NCBI RefSeq assembly: GCF_016801865.2
Contig: NC_068939.1
Location: 61,758,269 to 61,822,268 of the forward strand
DNA: 64,000 nucleotides
Direction of reading: 5' to 3'
Origin: Culex pipiens pallens
Taxonomy: Eukaryota; Arthropoda; Insecta; Diptera; Culicidae
Part shown: positions 1-11,801 of the stretch, in pieces
Layout: the number at the start of each line of letters is the position of its first letter
Position numbering within the stretch: position 1 is the stretch's first letter
Program-made: the position numbers and the translations under genes
The notes under the pieces: model-generated
The model's database searches: none
Seen by the model: the letters and a program-made list of their open reading frames with translations, nothing else
What the model was told of the DNA's origin: nothing

Positions 1-425
1 CACAAGCCATCTCGTATACTCGCACTTTTGTTTTTGGTTCAGAGAAATGTCGCCCACGCACCGACCAATCATTTGCTTACGCGGGGTGGCGTCAATCACG
101 GGCACATAAAAATCCCGCCGGTTTTTTTTTGCCGGTCGAAAAAGGCAACGGCTTTACGTCGTCGGTCCAGACACGACAGTCGTGAACTCTTCTCAATCGG
201 CGTTGCTTTAAAAGGATCGACTAAATATTTTGATTTTACGCGAGCTCGTCGTTGGCCTTGTGAAGGCATAGATTCTTGTCGAACTTTGTGTGCGTGCGGG
301 GCCCGGGATATTCAATAAACCACTTAGCCACGGTGGAGCATAACACGTTCCACTTGTTCCAAAAGGGGCGCGGTGAGACCCCAGTCGCGTTGAAAGCTAG
401 AGGCTTCTTTTTTGATCTATTTACA
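1..425. other. GC-richer unique block, no gene assigned
   Basis: This block has clearly higher GC and more CG dinucleotides than the AT-rich DNA after position 480. It ends in a pyrimidine-rich stretch followed by TTTACAG at about 419-425, which looks like a splice acceptor. Short frames on both strands contain nothing I recognise. It could be part of an exon or promoter of a gene lying mostly to the left of the window, or an intronic regulatory block. Only the composition and the acceptor-like end are directly visible. Confidence 0.3.
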
Positions 426-606
426 GATGTTGACCGGTGAGAAACCTGTCGCGAAGACCACGATCGGGTTCGCCCACGAAAGGTGCTCAAAAACAATAAA
501 AAATTTGCATATTAATTGGAATATCGATACGCTTAACCAAATTAATTACGAAGATATTTATCCTTCACAACTTGAGGTTTTCGAGCTGAAGGAAAATGGA
601 AGTTAA
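426..606 (+). CDS. Possible short terminal exon after acceptor-like site (weak)
   Basis: Directly after the acceptor-like TTTACAG there is an open frame of about 60 codons ending in TAA at 604-606. It begins with Leu-Thr-Gly-Glu-Lys-Pro, which is the classic linker between C2H2 zinc fingers, but no Cys-Cys-His-His finger follows, so the match is probably chance. The second half is AT-rich and could be ordinary intron. No upstream exon is visible for a phase check. Treat it as a candidate only. Confidence 0.12.
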
Positions 607-715
607 AATTGATCGACTCATAAGTGGATGATTTATTATTTTCATTGAACAAACCGAATGATTCACATTTATTTCAAATCAATGCGACGTTATTTAATTT
701 ATATTATCAGCTGGA

Positions 716-915
716 GTAGTACTTTATGCAAAAAGTTGCTAAAATAAGATTTTTTTCAGCAGGAGTCGTACATTTTCCCAACGAGGTTCACTTCGTTAGA
801 CAAACACGGCAAGTGCTGAAAAAATAAAGTTTTGCAACGAGTTTCATACAACATTTCTCTCGAATCTGTTATTTTTGGTAGAGAAAAGTAGACTATTTCC
901 TCGTTTTAGAATATA
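716..915 (+). repeat. Diverged, deleted copy of hairpin MITE family A
   Basis: The stretch keeps, in order, a TTTATGCAAAAAGTTGC end, a TTTTTCAGCA(C/G)GAGTCGTAC hairpin arm, the CGAGTTTCATACAACATTT block and, after a large internal deletion, the TCTGTTATTTTTGGTA...AAAAGTAGACTATTTC block. The same blocks in the same order occur in the better copies at 35322-35750, 38319-38746 and 62331-63340. It is an old, decayed non-autonomous element with no coding capacity. Confidence 0.7.
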
Positions 916-2058
916 AGTTAAAACATTTGAGCAAAAAGTAGAATCCTTGTTATATAAAAAAGATAAAAATAAAAAAAAATTCGAAAAGTTAGAATTTTAA
1001 GTGACAATAACTTAACAAATATGTGTCCGATTTCCAATGCCAAGAAATGAAAATATCGTGAATTTTTTCGAGGTCTCGAATAAAAATATTTTCATTATTT
1101 TCAAATTGACACCAACATTTAACATGGCCGAAAAGAATTGTTTTTGGGCATTTTCAAATATGAGGGTTGGCTTCATTTTTTTTTAATATTTTCATTTTTT
1201 TAAATTGAAAGTTATACGCATATTTGCAAAGTTATCGTCACTTGTTAATGACAATTCAACGCTATTCGCTAAGAAAATTAACAGGAAACATTCTGATATA
1301 AGGTAAATAAAAGTCATGTTATCAACAAAAAATCATTTTTTGTGGATAAACTTGAAAATGGTGCACGATATCGAAATTAATGTAATGTACTTAAGGATTG
1401 CTTATTTGATATCACATCTAAAAAAGTCAGAATTTTTCTTTTCATTTTTAAAAAAATATTAATTTTTTTAAAATTAGCAACACTGCCAGAAGAATTATTA
1501 GAAACTTATGTCATAGCTAAAAAGATGACATTTTGTCATTTAAAACATATCAAAAAATAAGATTTTGCAAAAATGGTTATTTTGCGTATTCCATTTTTTG
1601 TGTAAAATCAAATTTAAAAAATTTAAAATTTTTGTTAAGGGTTTATTTATTTCTACAACTTAGCCAAAAGACACCAAGTCGATCATAAAATTCGTTCCCA
1701 AATACAGATTGTGGTGTATTTTAATCTTACTTTTATAGCCCTTTTGTATGGAAAAGCCAAATTTGTATGAAACTTGTCTGGACGAACTAAGGAGTCAAAA
1801 TGTCTTTTTTGGCCGTACAAAAGGTACAAAAAATACAAAAAATAATCGTTGTCCGAATCTCAGAGAACTGTTCGGTTTGCAAAAAGTTTAAACGTAAAAA
1901 ATATTTCTTGCGTAAAAAAAACTTTTTTTTTGTATTTACATTTAATAAAAAAATCAATCATCAGTTGTCGAACTCCGTGTAAACTAGTTTTATAAAGAAA
2001 AATATCTCCTGATTAAAATTTATAATACTCATATCCTCAAATGGATTCAGTCTTCATT
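916..2058. other. AT-rich non-coding DNA with one dispersed-repeat fragment
   Basis: This is very AT-rich sequence with long A and T runs and no credible gene. From about 1655 to 1800 it carries a fragment (acaacttagccaaaagacac...cagattgtgg...tttgtatggaaaa) that also recurs, diverged, near 30755-30905 and 42290-42420, so that part is an old dispersed repeat. I see nothing else nameable. Confidence 0.5.
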
Positions 2059-2127
2059 TCGATGCTCGTGTGCTCTCTTGTACTATCTAGATAGGAATCC
2101 CTGCACAAGAGAGCACACGATCATCGA
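2059..2127. ncRNA. 69-nt near-perfect hairpin, pre-miRNA-like or tiny palindromic element
   Basis: The left arm 2059-2081 and right arm 2105-2127 are reverse complements at 22 of 23 positions, with CGTGTGCTCTCTTGT as the shared core, separated by a 23-nt loop. The size and geometry resemble an animal microRNA precursor and both strands would fold. No flanking target duplication is evident. It could equally be a small palindromic MITE remnant; small-RNA reads would decide. I do not recognise the arm sequence as a known miRNA. Confidence 0.3.
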
Positions 2128-4373
2128 TTTCTAGTCCAGTAAAATAACTGACCTACGGCTAGGCGACATTTTAGGTATCGTTGCTTGAAATAATATTGTC
2201 GTGCAACATGTTTTTTGTAGTGCAACACAACACTAACCGTTCAATGTTGTACACAAGTTGTGTGCAAGTTCATGCTTCCGTACTTTAACTTTCTGATTCA
2301 TGTACCAAATTGTTTTGTTCCTGTTTTTATCGTTCCATAAGTTTATCCCACAAAAATCTCTTGTTCGAATTTTGGATCAATCATTGCACTGCACTGATAC
2401 ACATCACTGCAAATTGTGCGTATTTTAATTACACGCAAATGCTGCTTGCCTGCACACACACATGATGCTCTCAGCTGGAAATTCAAAATAATTACCAAAT
2501 TACTGGGCGCGCCCCCGTTCCCCAATCCTTCCTAGTGGTGGCCGCGCCAGATGTCGGAAAAAAATCGGCCAACATGTGGTGGCCCCGCACAGTTACTTAG
2601 AAATGGGTTGCTTCCGCACGTAATTACCTTTCACATATTTTTTCGTTGTTTTTTCGGGGGGCTGCTGCTTCCGAAATGTAATTTGAGCTTTATTAATTCG
2701 ACTGGCGCGCGAGAAAATCGCACAAATCCCCTGGGCACGTTTGTGTCTGTGTGTTTGCACACACATACAAAACGTATCAGATGTCTTGTAGAGCATTGAA
2801 ACCAAAACCAAAAAGATTGCGAACAAAACAAGCCACCACCAGCAGAGATGAATTTGTCCGGATGGATTCACTCAACCAGGCATCAGCCACGAGAGTGGTT
2901 CAAGATAATTACATTAAGCTGATTAACAGAGGTTTGCTTGGGGGGAAGAAAAACCAAAAAGAGTTACCTCAAAAAAAGTATAGCAAAATGAATTATGAAA
3001 ATGATAGCCGATGTGGGTCAAGCTTTGCGATTTAAACGCGCTGGGCTGACTTACGAGGGATTTGTCCACTACGACAGTTAGTCCTTGCGGTTTTTAGTGT
3101 TTGTTGATGTAGAGAATTTTGGTATACAATGTCAAAGTGATTTAAATTTTTTACGTGGTAATTTTTATCTGTTAAAATAACAACGTTTAACAAGAAGTGC
3201 CAGTGTACTCGTGTGACTTAAAAGTGTTGCGCAACATCAGCTAGAATATCATTTCAAATAAATTCTTATTTGAAATTTTTCAGACAAGTTTTATTTTGTG
3301 TGTGTTTTCTTTATATTTTCGGTGCCCAACTGCCTAATTTGTTTCGCTTCAAAACTCACACTTGTAATATTCTTAATGAAAATCGCTCTGCTTCAAGGTA
3401 AACGGGTAAACCCGGGATAAATTCAATTAAATTAATTCGACAAACTTCTCTTAAACAAATTAAGTTTGTTTTTTTCTAAATCAGAATATTATCAGAATTA
3501 TTCTAAACGAATAATTCGTGAAATCTTAGTTTAAAATTGCACAGTAGTCCAGATTGTAAAATAAAGTGGAAAATGGACTTTCTTATTATGTTGCAACTTT
3601 TGTCTTGATTGAAAATTAAAGTGGTCAATCCCAGTAACTTTGTCGAATATACTAAAATTTTATCTCGCAATCTTCTGAACACTTGAGCACTGGTTTATAT
3701 GGGTTTATTCAAGGTTTATTTGATTATTTTCCTTAGAAACCCAAACTATGATCAAACATAGATATTTTGACACTTTGGCTCAATTCTGAGGGCAGATTAA
3801 GATTCAGCGGGAAAAATCACATGGAAAAACATAAAATGAACAATTTTTGAAATTTGTTAGAGTGGAACCATACACTTTTTCCTTGAAAATAAGACATTTT
3901 CAAACTAATAATACCCCTGGGATTTTTTCAGCGTTTGAAGTGCTAGATCTCCTCTTTCGAATGCAAACTGGCGCATAAAATTATTGAAATATTTGAGTTT
4001 TGAAATTGCATTATATAAACCTGAAAATCGCTGTAAATGTTTGCCTTTTGGAGCTTTTAAAGTATTCAGAACATCATCATTTTTAAAACTTAACCCTAAA
4101 TTGCTTGGGTCAAAAACAGATTTTTAAAGCTCTGATGATTTCTCTAAATTTGTTAGTAGAATTCATAGATTACGAGATAAAATTTTGGTGTCGAGGACAT
4201 TATTTTATAAAATTTTCAGTTTCAAAAATCTGTTTTTTTTAATATTTTGCTCTAATTTTTTAAGAAAACTATTATTAAAAATGATTATTAACATTTAAAA
4301 AAAGGTTTGAGAGTATTTTTTTAACTTCTAAAATGTATGTTAAGATGAAGATATTTTGAAATAGTTGTACACA
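2128..4373. other. Mostly AT-rich non-coding DNA with no recognised feature
   Basis: Two slightly GC-richer patches (about 2490-2760 and 2850-3070) sit in otherwise AT-rich sequence. A CACACACATACAAAA-type microsatellite scar lies near 2757. The reading frames on both strands across 2551-3035 overlap one another, have no recognisable domain and look like chance. No TIR-bounded element was found here. Confidence 0.4.
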
Positions 4374-4560
4374 TACACGGAGAAAAAAGAGTTCCCAAAA
4401 TCGTGAACAAGCGTTCATTAAAATGGGAACCACGAACAAAGTGTTCAAATGCCATGGTACGTTTTTCAAAATCGTACCATGGGATTTGAACACTTTGTTC
4501 GTGGTTCCCATTTTCAAGAACGCTTGTTCACGATTTTGGGAACTCTTTTTTCTCGGTGTA
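4374..4560. mobile_element. 183-bp palindromic MITE with TA target duplication
   Basis: The element at 4376-4558 is almost one long palindrome. It opens with CACGGAGAAAAAAGAGTTCC and closes with the inverse GGAACTCTTTTTTCTCGGTG, and the arms run on through GTGAACAAGCG, GGGAACCACGAACAAAGTG and CATGGTACG to the centre. It is flanked by TA on both sides (4374-4375, 4559-4560), the usual footprint of Tc1/mariner-type transposition. There is no coding capacity. The transcript of either strand would form a hairpin of about 85 bp. Confidence 0.85.
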
Positions 4561-7050
4561 GAAAACTTTAAACAGTAAAAAAACTTTTAAAACGAGTTGA
4601 GCATTTGATTTTAATTTCAAAATTTATAGGAAATTTTCTAATAATCTTGCAACCTTTGACAATGTTGTAGAGAATTAAATTTTCTACAAGAATCGCACAA
4701 TTGAAAATTTTTGGGCGTTCACCTGCCAGCAAATTCCTAGAGCGATGTTGTTCCCCATACATTTTCATGATTTTTTCCAAAACTCTAACGTTCAACATTA
4801 GTGTCAGCTAAGTTTTTTAAAAATTTCCCGTTTTTCTTATCACCCATAGAAAGATGCCAGAATTGTTGGTAGATTTTTATAGAGGACTATATTATGAATA
4901 AAGTTTTATGTTTTTTAAAAAGAGAGCCAAAATACCTCGGGAAAAAATCGAAGTTTTTTAAAACCTAACCCTCTTGAGGCTTTAAAACCAAATTTCACAT
5001 TCCATGAAAATACTTAAATCGTTCGTGCATGATAGTAACTTTTTTAAATATGTGATTTATATTTGTCTAGAAATTCATAGCATATAGGTGATAATGAAAA
5101 AGAATACTAGATTTTATATGAACATTCAAGCTTCAGAAAAACAACAAAAAAATCATAGTTTATCTTTGAAATAAGTTTACCTATTTAAAATCAAAATTTG
5201 TATTGATGTGTCAAATTAATGCGCTGCTAACAGGCTACAATAAACCCTTGGGTGCAAATTACGTACGTTTCAGTTTTGAAAACATTTCATAACCCTTTAA
5301 TTTCCACAAGGCCACACCATTACCATCTTCTAGTGCAAACACCTGGTGCGTTACGAGGCCCGAATCAAGCAACCAGCCCCGTTCACCATCATCTTTAACC
5401 TAATTAATACTGGAGTATTAATCGAGCCCCGCCACTACTCTGCTGACCAAGTGATCTCTCGAGAGCATCAACATCTCGCAACTCTTTAAAAAGAAAAATA
5501 ACGTGAAGATACTCATTGATCCGACTGGTTCAGTCCCTCCCCCAAATGAGGTGTTACGTCATACTGTGATGATAGTTTATGCGGCATCGGAAATTATGGC
5601 ATATTTTAACCTTCTCCTCAATATCGGGCACAGTTTGGCACATGTTGACAGCGCGCAGCATAATTTCGAGCGGGGATGCTTAACGTGATTGAAGTCGTAT
5701 GATAGCTCTGCGTATTATGTTGAACGTTATTGGTACAAGGTTTTTAGTTATTATCAGGATGAATGTATCGTTTTCAAAAGCCACTACCAGAAAGGGTTCT
5801 CTATTTTACCGATTTTGAATCCATAGATCCATTGCCTGGTTTTAAACAGCTGGCAACAAAAAAACTTGGTTATGGATACGGTACTGTTCAGAAGCAGCAT
5901 CAATTGTTTTGGGATTTTTTTTGGTCCAATAGGAAGTCAATTTAAAAGCACATCGATCAAAAGCTTCTTGATTTTTTATGCTGGAACATTAAGTATTATC
6001 ATTACCAAATAGAAACATCATGTTATTTTCAATAATATAAGAAATTAATGTTTTTGAATCCATAAAAAAAACACATGATTACGAAAAAAATACTGTTGTT
6101 TCAAACTACCCAAATCCAATTGAAGCAAATAGCAACTGCGATGATTACCCAACTCTGTCTAACCATCTTCCCTCCCTTGCTTTTCCAACCTTCTAATTAT
6201 TTTCACGCCACTCAAGTTTTTTCACACCTGTGAATGTTGCGCAATAGAGCTTCTCAGAAAAAAAGCTACACCGATCACATACTGTTGAATGCAGTAGCAT
6301 AGAACACACGTTCAGTCGTTCCAGCAACCCCCTGAAATTTGGACTGATCAACAGGCAAAGATTGGCGGGTCTCTCTGTCGAGTTAAGATTAGGGTATGAA
6401 CGAAATTGGGCGTATTGTTGAGCGCACGTGAGTTAAGCTGGGTTTTCTTCGTCGAGTATGCCGAAATTGAGTCTGGTTTTTCGGTTGGTTTCGGTAATGA
6501 AAGACGAAAATGAGTTTCACGAGAGAATGCATTGCTTTCATGCCGTTGAAACAATGGCTCGGATTAGTTTCAATCTCAAAAGGTAGGGGAAAATGGGTTT
6601 TGTTGGTGACATTCATACAAATGTTTCAATATTATTAGATTCAGAGATTTAAAGATGGGAAGATTCAGGGATTGAAAAATGTAATCTTTCAATTTACAGA
6701 GTCAAAGAGTCAAAGATAGAGGGAAAAAAAATCTGTTTTTCTTTTTCGACAAGACTGCTTGCCAAAACCAGAAATAGTCAAATATAAATAAAATAAAATT
6801 CAACATTGAAAGATTTAAAGATTTGAAAGGTTCAAAGATTCCAAGATGAGCAATTGTCTACGAAACTGTATTGATGCGGACTATTAAAAAATGATACACG
6901 GAAAAACCCAATTTTTTATTTACATTTTTTCACAAAAATTCAACTTCCTATAATCCATTTTTTTTTAAATATTTTTTATAAGTTTTAAGGGAACAAAAAT
7001 CGCAACTTTTGAGCCACAGAAAAGTTTGGACAGTAATTTTGCCGCCGAGT
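4561..7050. other. AT-rich DNA with a few unique GC-richer patches
   Basis: I see no supported gene. The patches at about 5290-5480 and 6150-6560 are less AT-rich and appear unique. From about 6640 to 6850 there is a degenerate run of GATT(C/T)AAAG-like words (for example agtcaaagagtcaaagata and aaagatttaaagatttg), the same word family as the 11.8-12.65 kb tandem array, suggesting a decayed relative of that satellite. Confidence 0.4.
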
Positions 7051-7620
7051 AGAGCGTCCAATTTCCCGGGGTTACAGAATTCCCGGGAAACGGGAAATTT
7101 TCAACAAATTTCCCGGGAAATCCCGGGAATTCCCGGGAAATTTTAAATTTATCAAAAATTGTTCTGATCCTAATTTTGGTCAATATTTTGCAACAAAATA
7201 GTATAAAATAGCAACTATAATGGTCAAAATAAGTGTTAGGTTCAATCATTGCTTTGGCTGCTTGTAAAAAAACATACAACTTCAAGAAAATTTATAAATT
7301 TTCTAAATATCTGTCTTTCAATTCGTTCAAAATATCAAAAAATAATGATTAGTATTTTGTATTGATAAGAAGTAGCTAGGTATAATTTTTAAACCAAAGT
7401 GTTTGGAAAGTGAGTAAAATTAATCCATGCTCCAAAACGATATAATTGCTTAGAGAATATGATAATGAATAAAATTGATAATTTAGATTAAATGAAAAAA
7501 AAAATCATGCAGCAAATGTGTTTTTCGTGGCAAAACATTGAAATGAAAAAAATAATAATAAAGAAAATATGTTTTTCATGGCAAATAATTTATCCAGAAC
7601 AAATCTAACTGGTTTAATCT
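7051..7620 (+). mobile_element. Left end of Mutator-like CCCGGG-rich MITE, right end missing
   Basis: The sequence starts with AGAGCGTCCAATTTCCCGGG, then has a cluster of CCCGGGAA motifs, and matches the left half of the complete element at 47853-48785 through to the shared GTTTTTCATGGCAAATAA block near 7568-7585. The inverse right terminus seen in the complete copy (GGGAAATTGGACGCTCT) is not found downstream. The homology fades just before the G-depleted tract begins at about 7761, so the copy is truncated or its right half was lost or altered there. Confidence 0.75.
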
Positions 7621-7760
7621 CATGAATAAATCGATAAGCATTGAATTTACTTAAAAAATCGGCTATTCACTTGAAATACCATTTTTATGTAATCACAACT
7701 CAAAGTTTTCAAATGTTTGGAGCGAGTATTTGAATAAGTAAATAATTTTTGTTCATTTTG

Positions 7761-10700
7761 TCTTCCACTTTATATATATTTATCAAACTTAATTTAAATT
7801 ATCACAATCCCTATTTTAATCCACCCTACAATCTCACCTTTAAAACTATAAATATTCCCCCACATACTTCAAAACACTTATTCACATCTAAATTAAAAAT
7901 CATTCTCTAATCACAACCTACATAACTATATTAATTCAAATTATACCCACAATAAAAATTTCAAATTAAAACATTATTTTAAACTATTAAACAAAAAAAA
8001 CTACTTCTAAATACCACCCACATATAACATCTCCCTCTACCCCTTATCAACAACCAAAATTCATACCTCAAAAAAACAATTAATACCCAATCCCTACCCC
8101 CAAACATTACTACACAAAATATATAACATCCAACTAAATTCAACCCAAAACACTACATAAACCAAAATATCATACACACTTATCACTTACACACAATAAT
8201 AATACTCATTCTCATACTAACAAAAACTACATTAAAATTTTACAACAGACACACATATTCAAAACTATATTCTTACTCTATTTTATAATTAATAAATTTT
8301 AATACAAAAAAACAATAAAACACTCTTAACCAAGACTCAGAAACTAACAACTCAATAACTTCCACATTATATAGACACTCCTCTTATTAAAGATAAATAC
8401 ATATCACAACCCACCTCATAGAGAGATTTGTAACAATCTCAAATAACCTCTTTTCTCAAATACCACTCTCAAAAATAACTCATACATCTCTAACTATTCT
8501 CTATCCCCAATCAACAACTACCTCAAAACAATAACAAAAATAAACATCTATTCACCTTATCATACTAAAAGTTCTAAAACGTTCCACCCCTCACAAAATC
8601 ATCCATACATATAGAGTCTCTCGCCTCAGAAAAAACAAAAAAAAAAATAAAATATCTATTATTTATATTCAAAAAATAAACTTCTATTATCCTTCTATAA
8701 ACATCACTTCCTAATATCAAACAAACATATAATTATATACCACAAATAAACTACACTCCCCTCTAAATTATAATACTCATAGTAGAAAAAACACCCCCAA
8801 CATCTCCTCACACACTCACTCTCCAACACCAATATTAATCAAATACACCAACCACCCACTCCCACTTCCTCACAATACATACAAAATTAAAACTCTCAAA
8901 TATTTAATACTATAGATCACTAATAAAACACCCAAACACTACTCACCAAAAATACTGTTAAAAACAACCCCAACATCCATCGCTACTCACTTCTCTAACC
9001 GCTCTTCATAATCTTCGCGCTCTCTCATCTATATATATATATAGAGAGCTTATAACACCTTTACTCAATATTATTACATTCTTAGGCTTACAAATAGTAC
9101 TATATTACGCGCTATCTACCCGATCTCTCCAATCTCCACCAACTGTGTATGTGCTATATATAAGATACTACAAACCCTATAACGCGCATTAAATAACTCT
9201 CTCTCTCCAAAACACTACCACCACCTACCTATAAAAACCTTCCCCTCAAAACATACCCCCCCAAAAACCACCTCACAACAGATACACTCACAATTAAACA
9301 TTCGCGCACACCTCAACACCTCATCTTCTCACGCTCTAAACACATATCCAACATTACACTGTGTTCGCGTTTCTACTCACTCTTCCTCCCTAACCTAGAT
9401 AACACCCCCCCCCCGTCCTCATAGATATAGAAGTCCGATATGATATCATAATAACCCTATCAGCTCCTCTCTCACTTACTCTTCTCAAAATCCCCACTTT
9501 ACCATATATCTCAGCTTAACTTATACCACACACTCTATCACCTCACACACTCTCTATTATATATAACCCCTAACTCCATAAACAACCAATCCAGATCCCC
9601 ACATCACTAATTCAAAAAAATCTAAATCAAAATCACTAATCGCTAAATATAACCCAACTACACAAAAACCATATATACTCTATCAAATTCACTCACCATC
9701 ATTATTTTATCTAAATAACCTAAAAAACACAATACACCCTCTCACTATAAAATTATAAAAATCAAAAACCAAAAAAAAAAACAAACTAAAAAAAAGCTCT
9801 CAACAACATCCACAAACCATAACTCACAAAACCACACACCCTCTAAAAACACACACACCCACACAAACCTCTAATAAAAACCACTCTTCACTCTAAACTC
9901 AAACAAACCTAAAAAAAAAAAAACCTCGATAAACAATAGAGATAGAGCTCCAAAAAAAACAACCACCTTCCACACACACAAACAAAAAAAAAATCTCTCG
10001 CACTCCCACAAAATATCATACCACAATTACACTAAACATATACACTCTCATCCTCCCCCACCACCCAAAACTCCCCTAGATCGATAAACCCATAACCAAC
10101 TTCTACCACATCCCACAAAAAACAAATATATAATCAACAAACGCTAAATCACACACTTAACTCTCACTCTCACACTGTAAACAACCTCGACGAGAAAACT
10201 CACACACTCTCACTCAATACCCAAAAATAACCTCAAACCTCTCTCTCACACATCTCACTACACACACATCACAACCGTATCTCGCATTTATTCGATCTAG
10301 TCACGACGCATATTTTTTTTCCCCTGCCTCTCTTATTCCGCACAACCCCCCTCACATAATCCTACCCTCCTCTATAACTTTATCAGTCAATTCATAGTTC
10401 TATTTACTCCTTAAATTATATTCTGTCTTGACTCTAATATTTTTTTCTATTATATAACACTAGATAGATATCCATATTGTCTTAATATTATATTTATTAC
10501 TCACCTCCACGCTCTCTCTCTTGCGCATTTAGATCCCGCCCACCGCTTCCCCTTCTAGATAATCCTATTCTTATAAATACCACATCCTCTACTATCCACA
10601 TTCCAACCCCATCTCACCTATACTTCTATGCCGTCCCTCACTCCACAACCACAAATCACCACCTATCTATATATAGATATATAGTACAAAATACCTCCAT

Positions 10701-11420
10701 CCTACCACTTCTCATTCCCTCCCCACCCACCACACCCCAAACTTCAACATCACAAACTCACTCACACTCTAATACACACCACCCACACATACTATATAAA
10801 CCTCCATACACAATAATCCAAATTCCAATTACCCAAACCAAACCATAAAAGCAACAACCTCTCTCTCTCAAAGAATCTCACACTGTTCAACTTTCCAAAA
10901 ACTTTTTTCCCATTCACTAAACTATGTAATATTACTCTCTAACGTTTTAACCAAAAGATCCTCCCATCCACTCACTCATATATACAACCACCCAACTCCT
11001 CCAACTCACAAAATACAAATCACATACTACACCCCATTTCCTATTAAAGATCCCCCCCCTCCTCCTCTCAAACATGTCACATAATCTCGAGTTAACATAC
11101 CCATTATCTCTCTCTCTCTCATTTAAAAACTCTCCATTCGATACTCAACACGCAAATTATAACAAACTCCCCCCCCTCCCCTTTCTCCTCCCCCAATATT
11201 CACTCTTATTTTTAGAACAACTACCTCCAACAATCACCCCTACCTAAACCAACATGATAGAGAGATAGAGAGAGAGAGAGAGACTGTGTGCTTACCCAAA
11301 TATAACAACCACCAAACCACACCTCGTGACATGTCCACCCCACCCCCCACCCTCGTCGACCTCTAGAGAGAGAACTCTCTTCCTCACAACCCCCTCTCCC
11401 TCTCAAAAAAAACATCCCCA
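7761..11420. other. G-depleted tract (A/C/T only over long stretches), origin unknown
   Basis: From 7761 to 8247 there is not one G in 487 consecutive bases, and most 60-base blocks to about 8940 contain 0-2 G. C and T are present at ordinary levels and A is raised. From about 9000 the G content rises patchily, mostly inside CG, GATC, AGAG and TATAGAGA contexts, with CT/GA and TA microsatellite islands. Read on the minus strand, the tract looks like cytosine-to-thymine-converted DNA. It has no tandem period I can see, no long frame and no TIRs. It may be a base-calling or consensus artefact, a hypermutated insertion, or a genuine strand-asymmetric sequence. Confidence 0.75.
11254..11282. repeat. 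(AG)n microsatellite
   Basis: This is an uninterrupted GAGAGAGAGAGA run within an AGAGATAGAGAGAG context near the right edge of the G-depleted tract. Related CT and TC runs lie at about 11107-11120 and 9199-9208. Confidence 0.8.
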
Positions 11421-11666
11421 AAATTTATGGATGCTCATATATACTCTCTCTCGCACGTATTTGTTGAATTCGCTCTTTTAAAAAATTAAGAATAGATGTA
11501 AATCCCCCCAATTTCCTCCGATCCCATTTCCCTCCCCATTGACGCCCCTCACGACTCATATATATATATCTCAAAACTGCATATGCTAGCTCAGAGGCGC
11601 GTCTCACTATCTCTGTTTAAAGATTATTCGAGCAATAATTGATAGTTAGGCGTTCAGAATGGCTAA

Positions 11667-11694
11667 GGGTGTGATGGTGTGTGTGTGTGTGTGT
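11667..11694 (+). repeat. (TG)n microsatellite
   Basis: A short GTGATGGTGTGTGTGTGTGT run lies between the G-depleted tract and the 10-bp array. Confidence 0.75.
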
Positions 11695-11801
11695 TTTGTA
11701 TTGATTTAAAAAAAAAATTAAATATAGTTTTCTAAAAGACCTGAAATTTAATGAATGCTTAATTTTTTAACACTGAAATCCGACCAAAATAAAAAAAAAA
11801 T

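Noticed and set aside
426..446. TGEKP zinc-finger linker match
   Set aside because: No Cys2-His2 finger precedes or follows in the same frame, so this five-residue match is not evidence for a zinc-finger gene.
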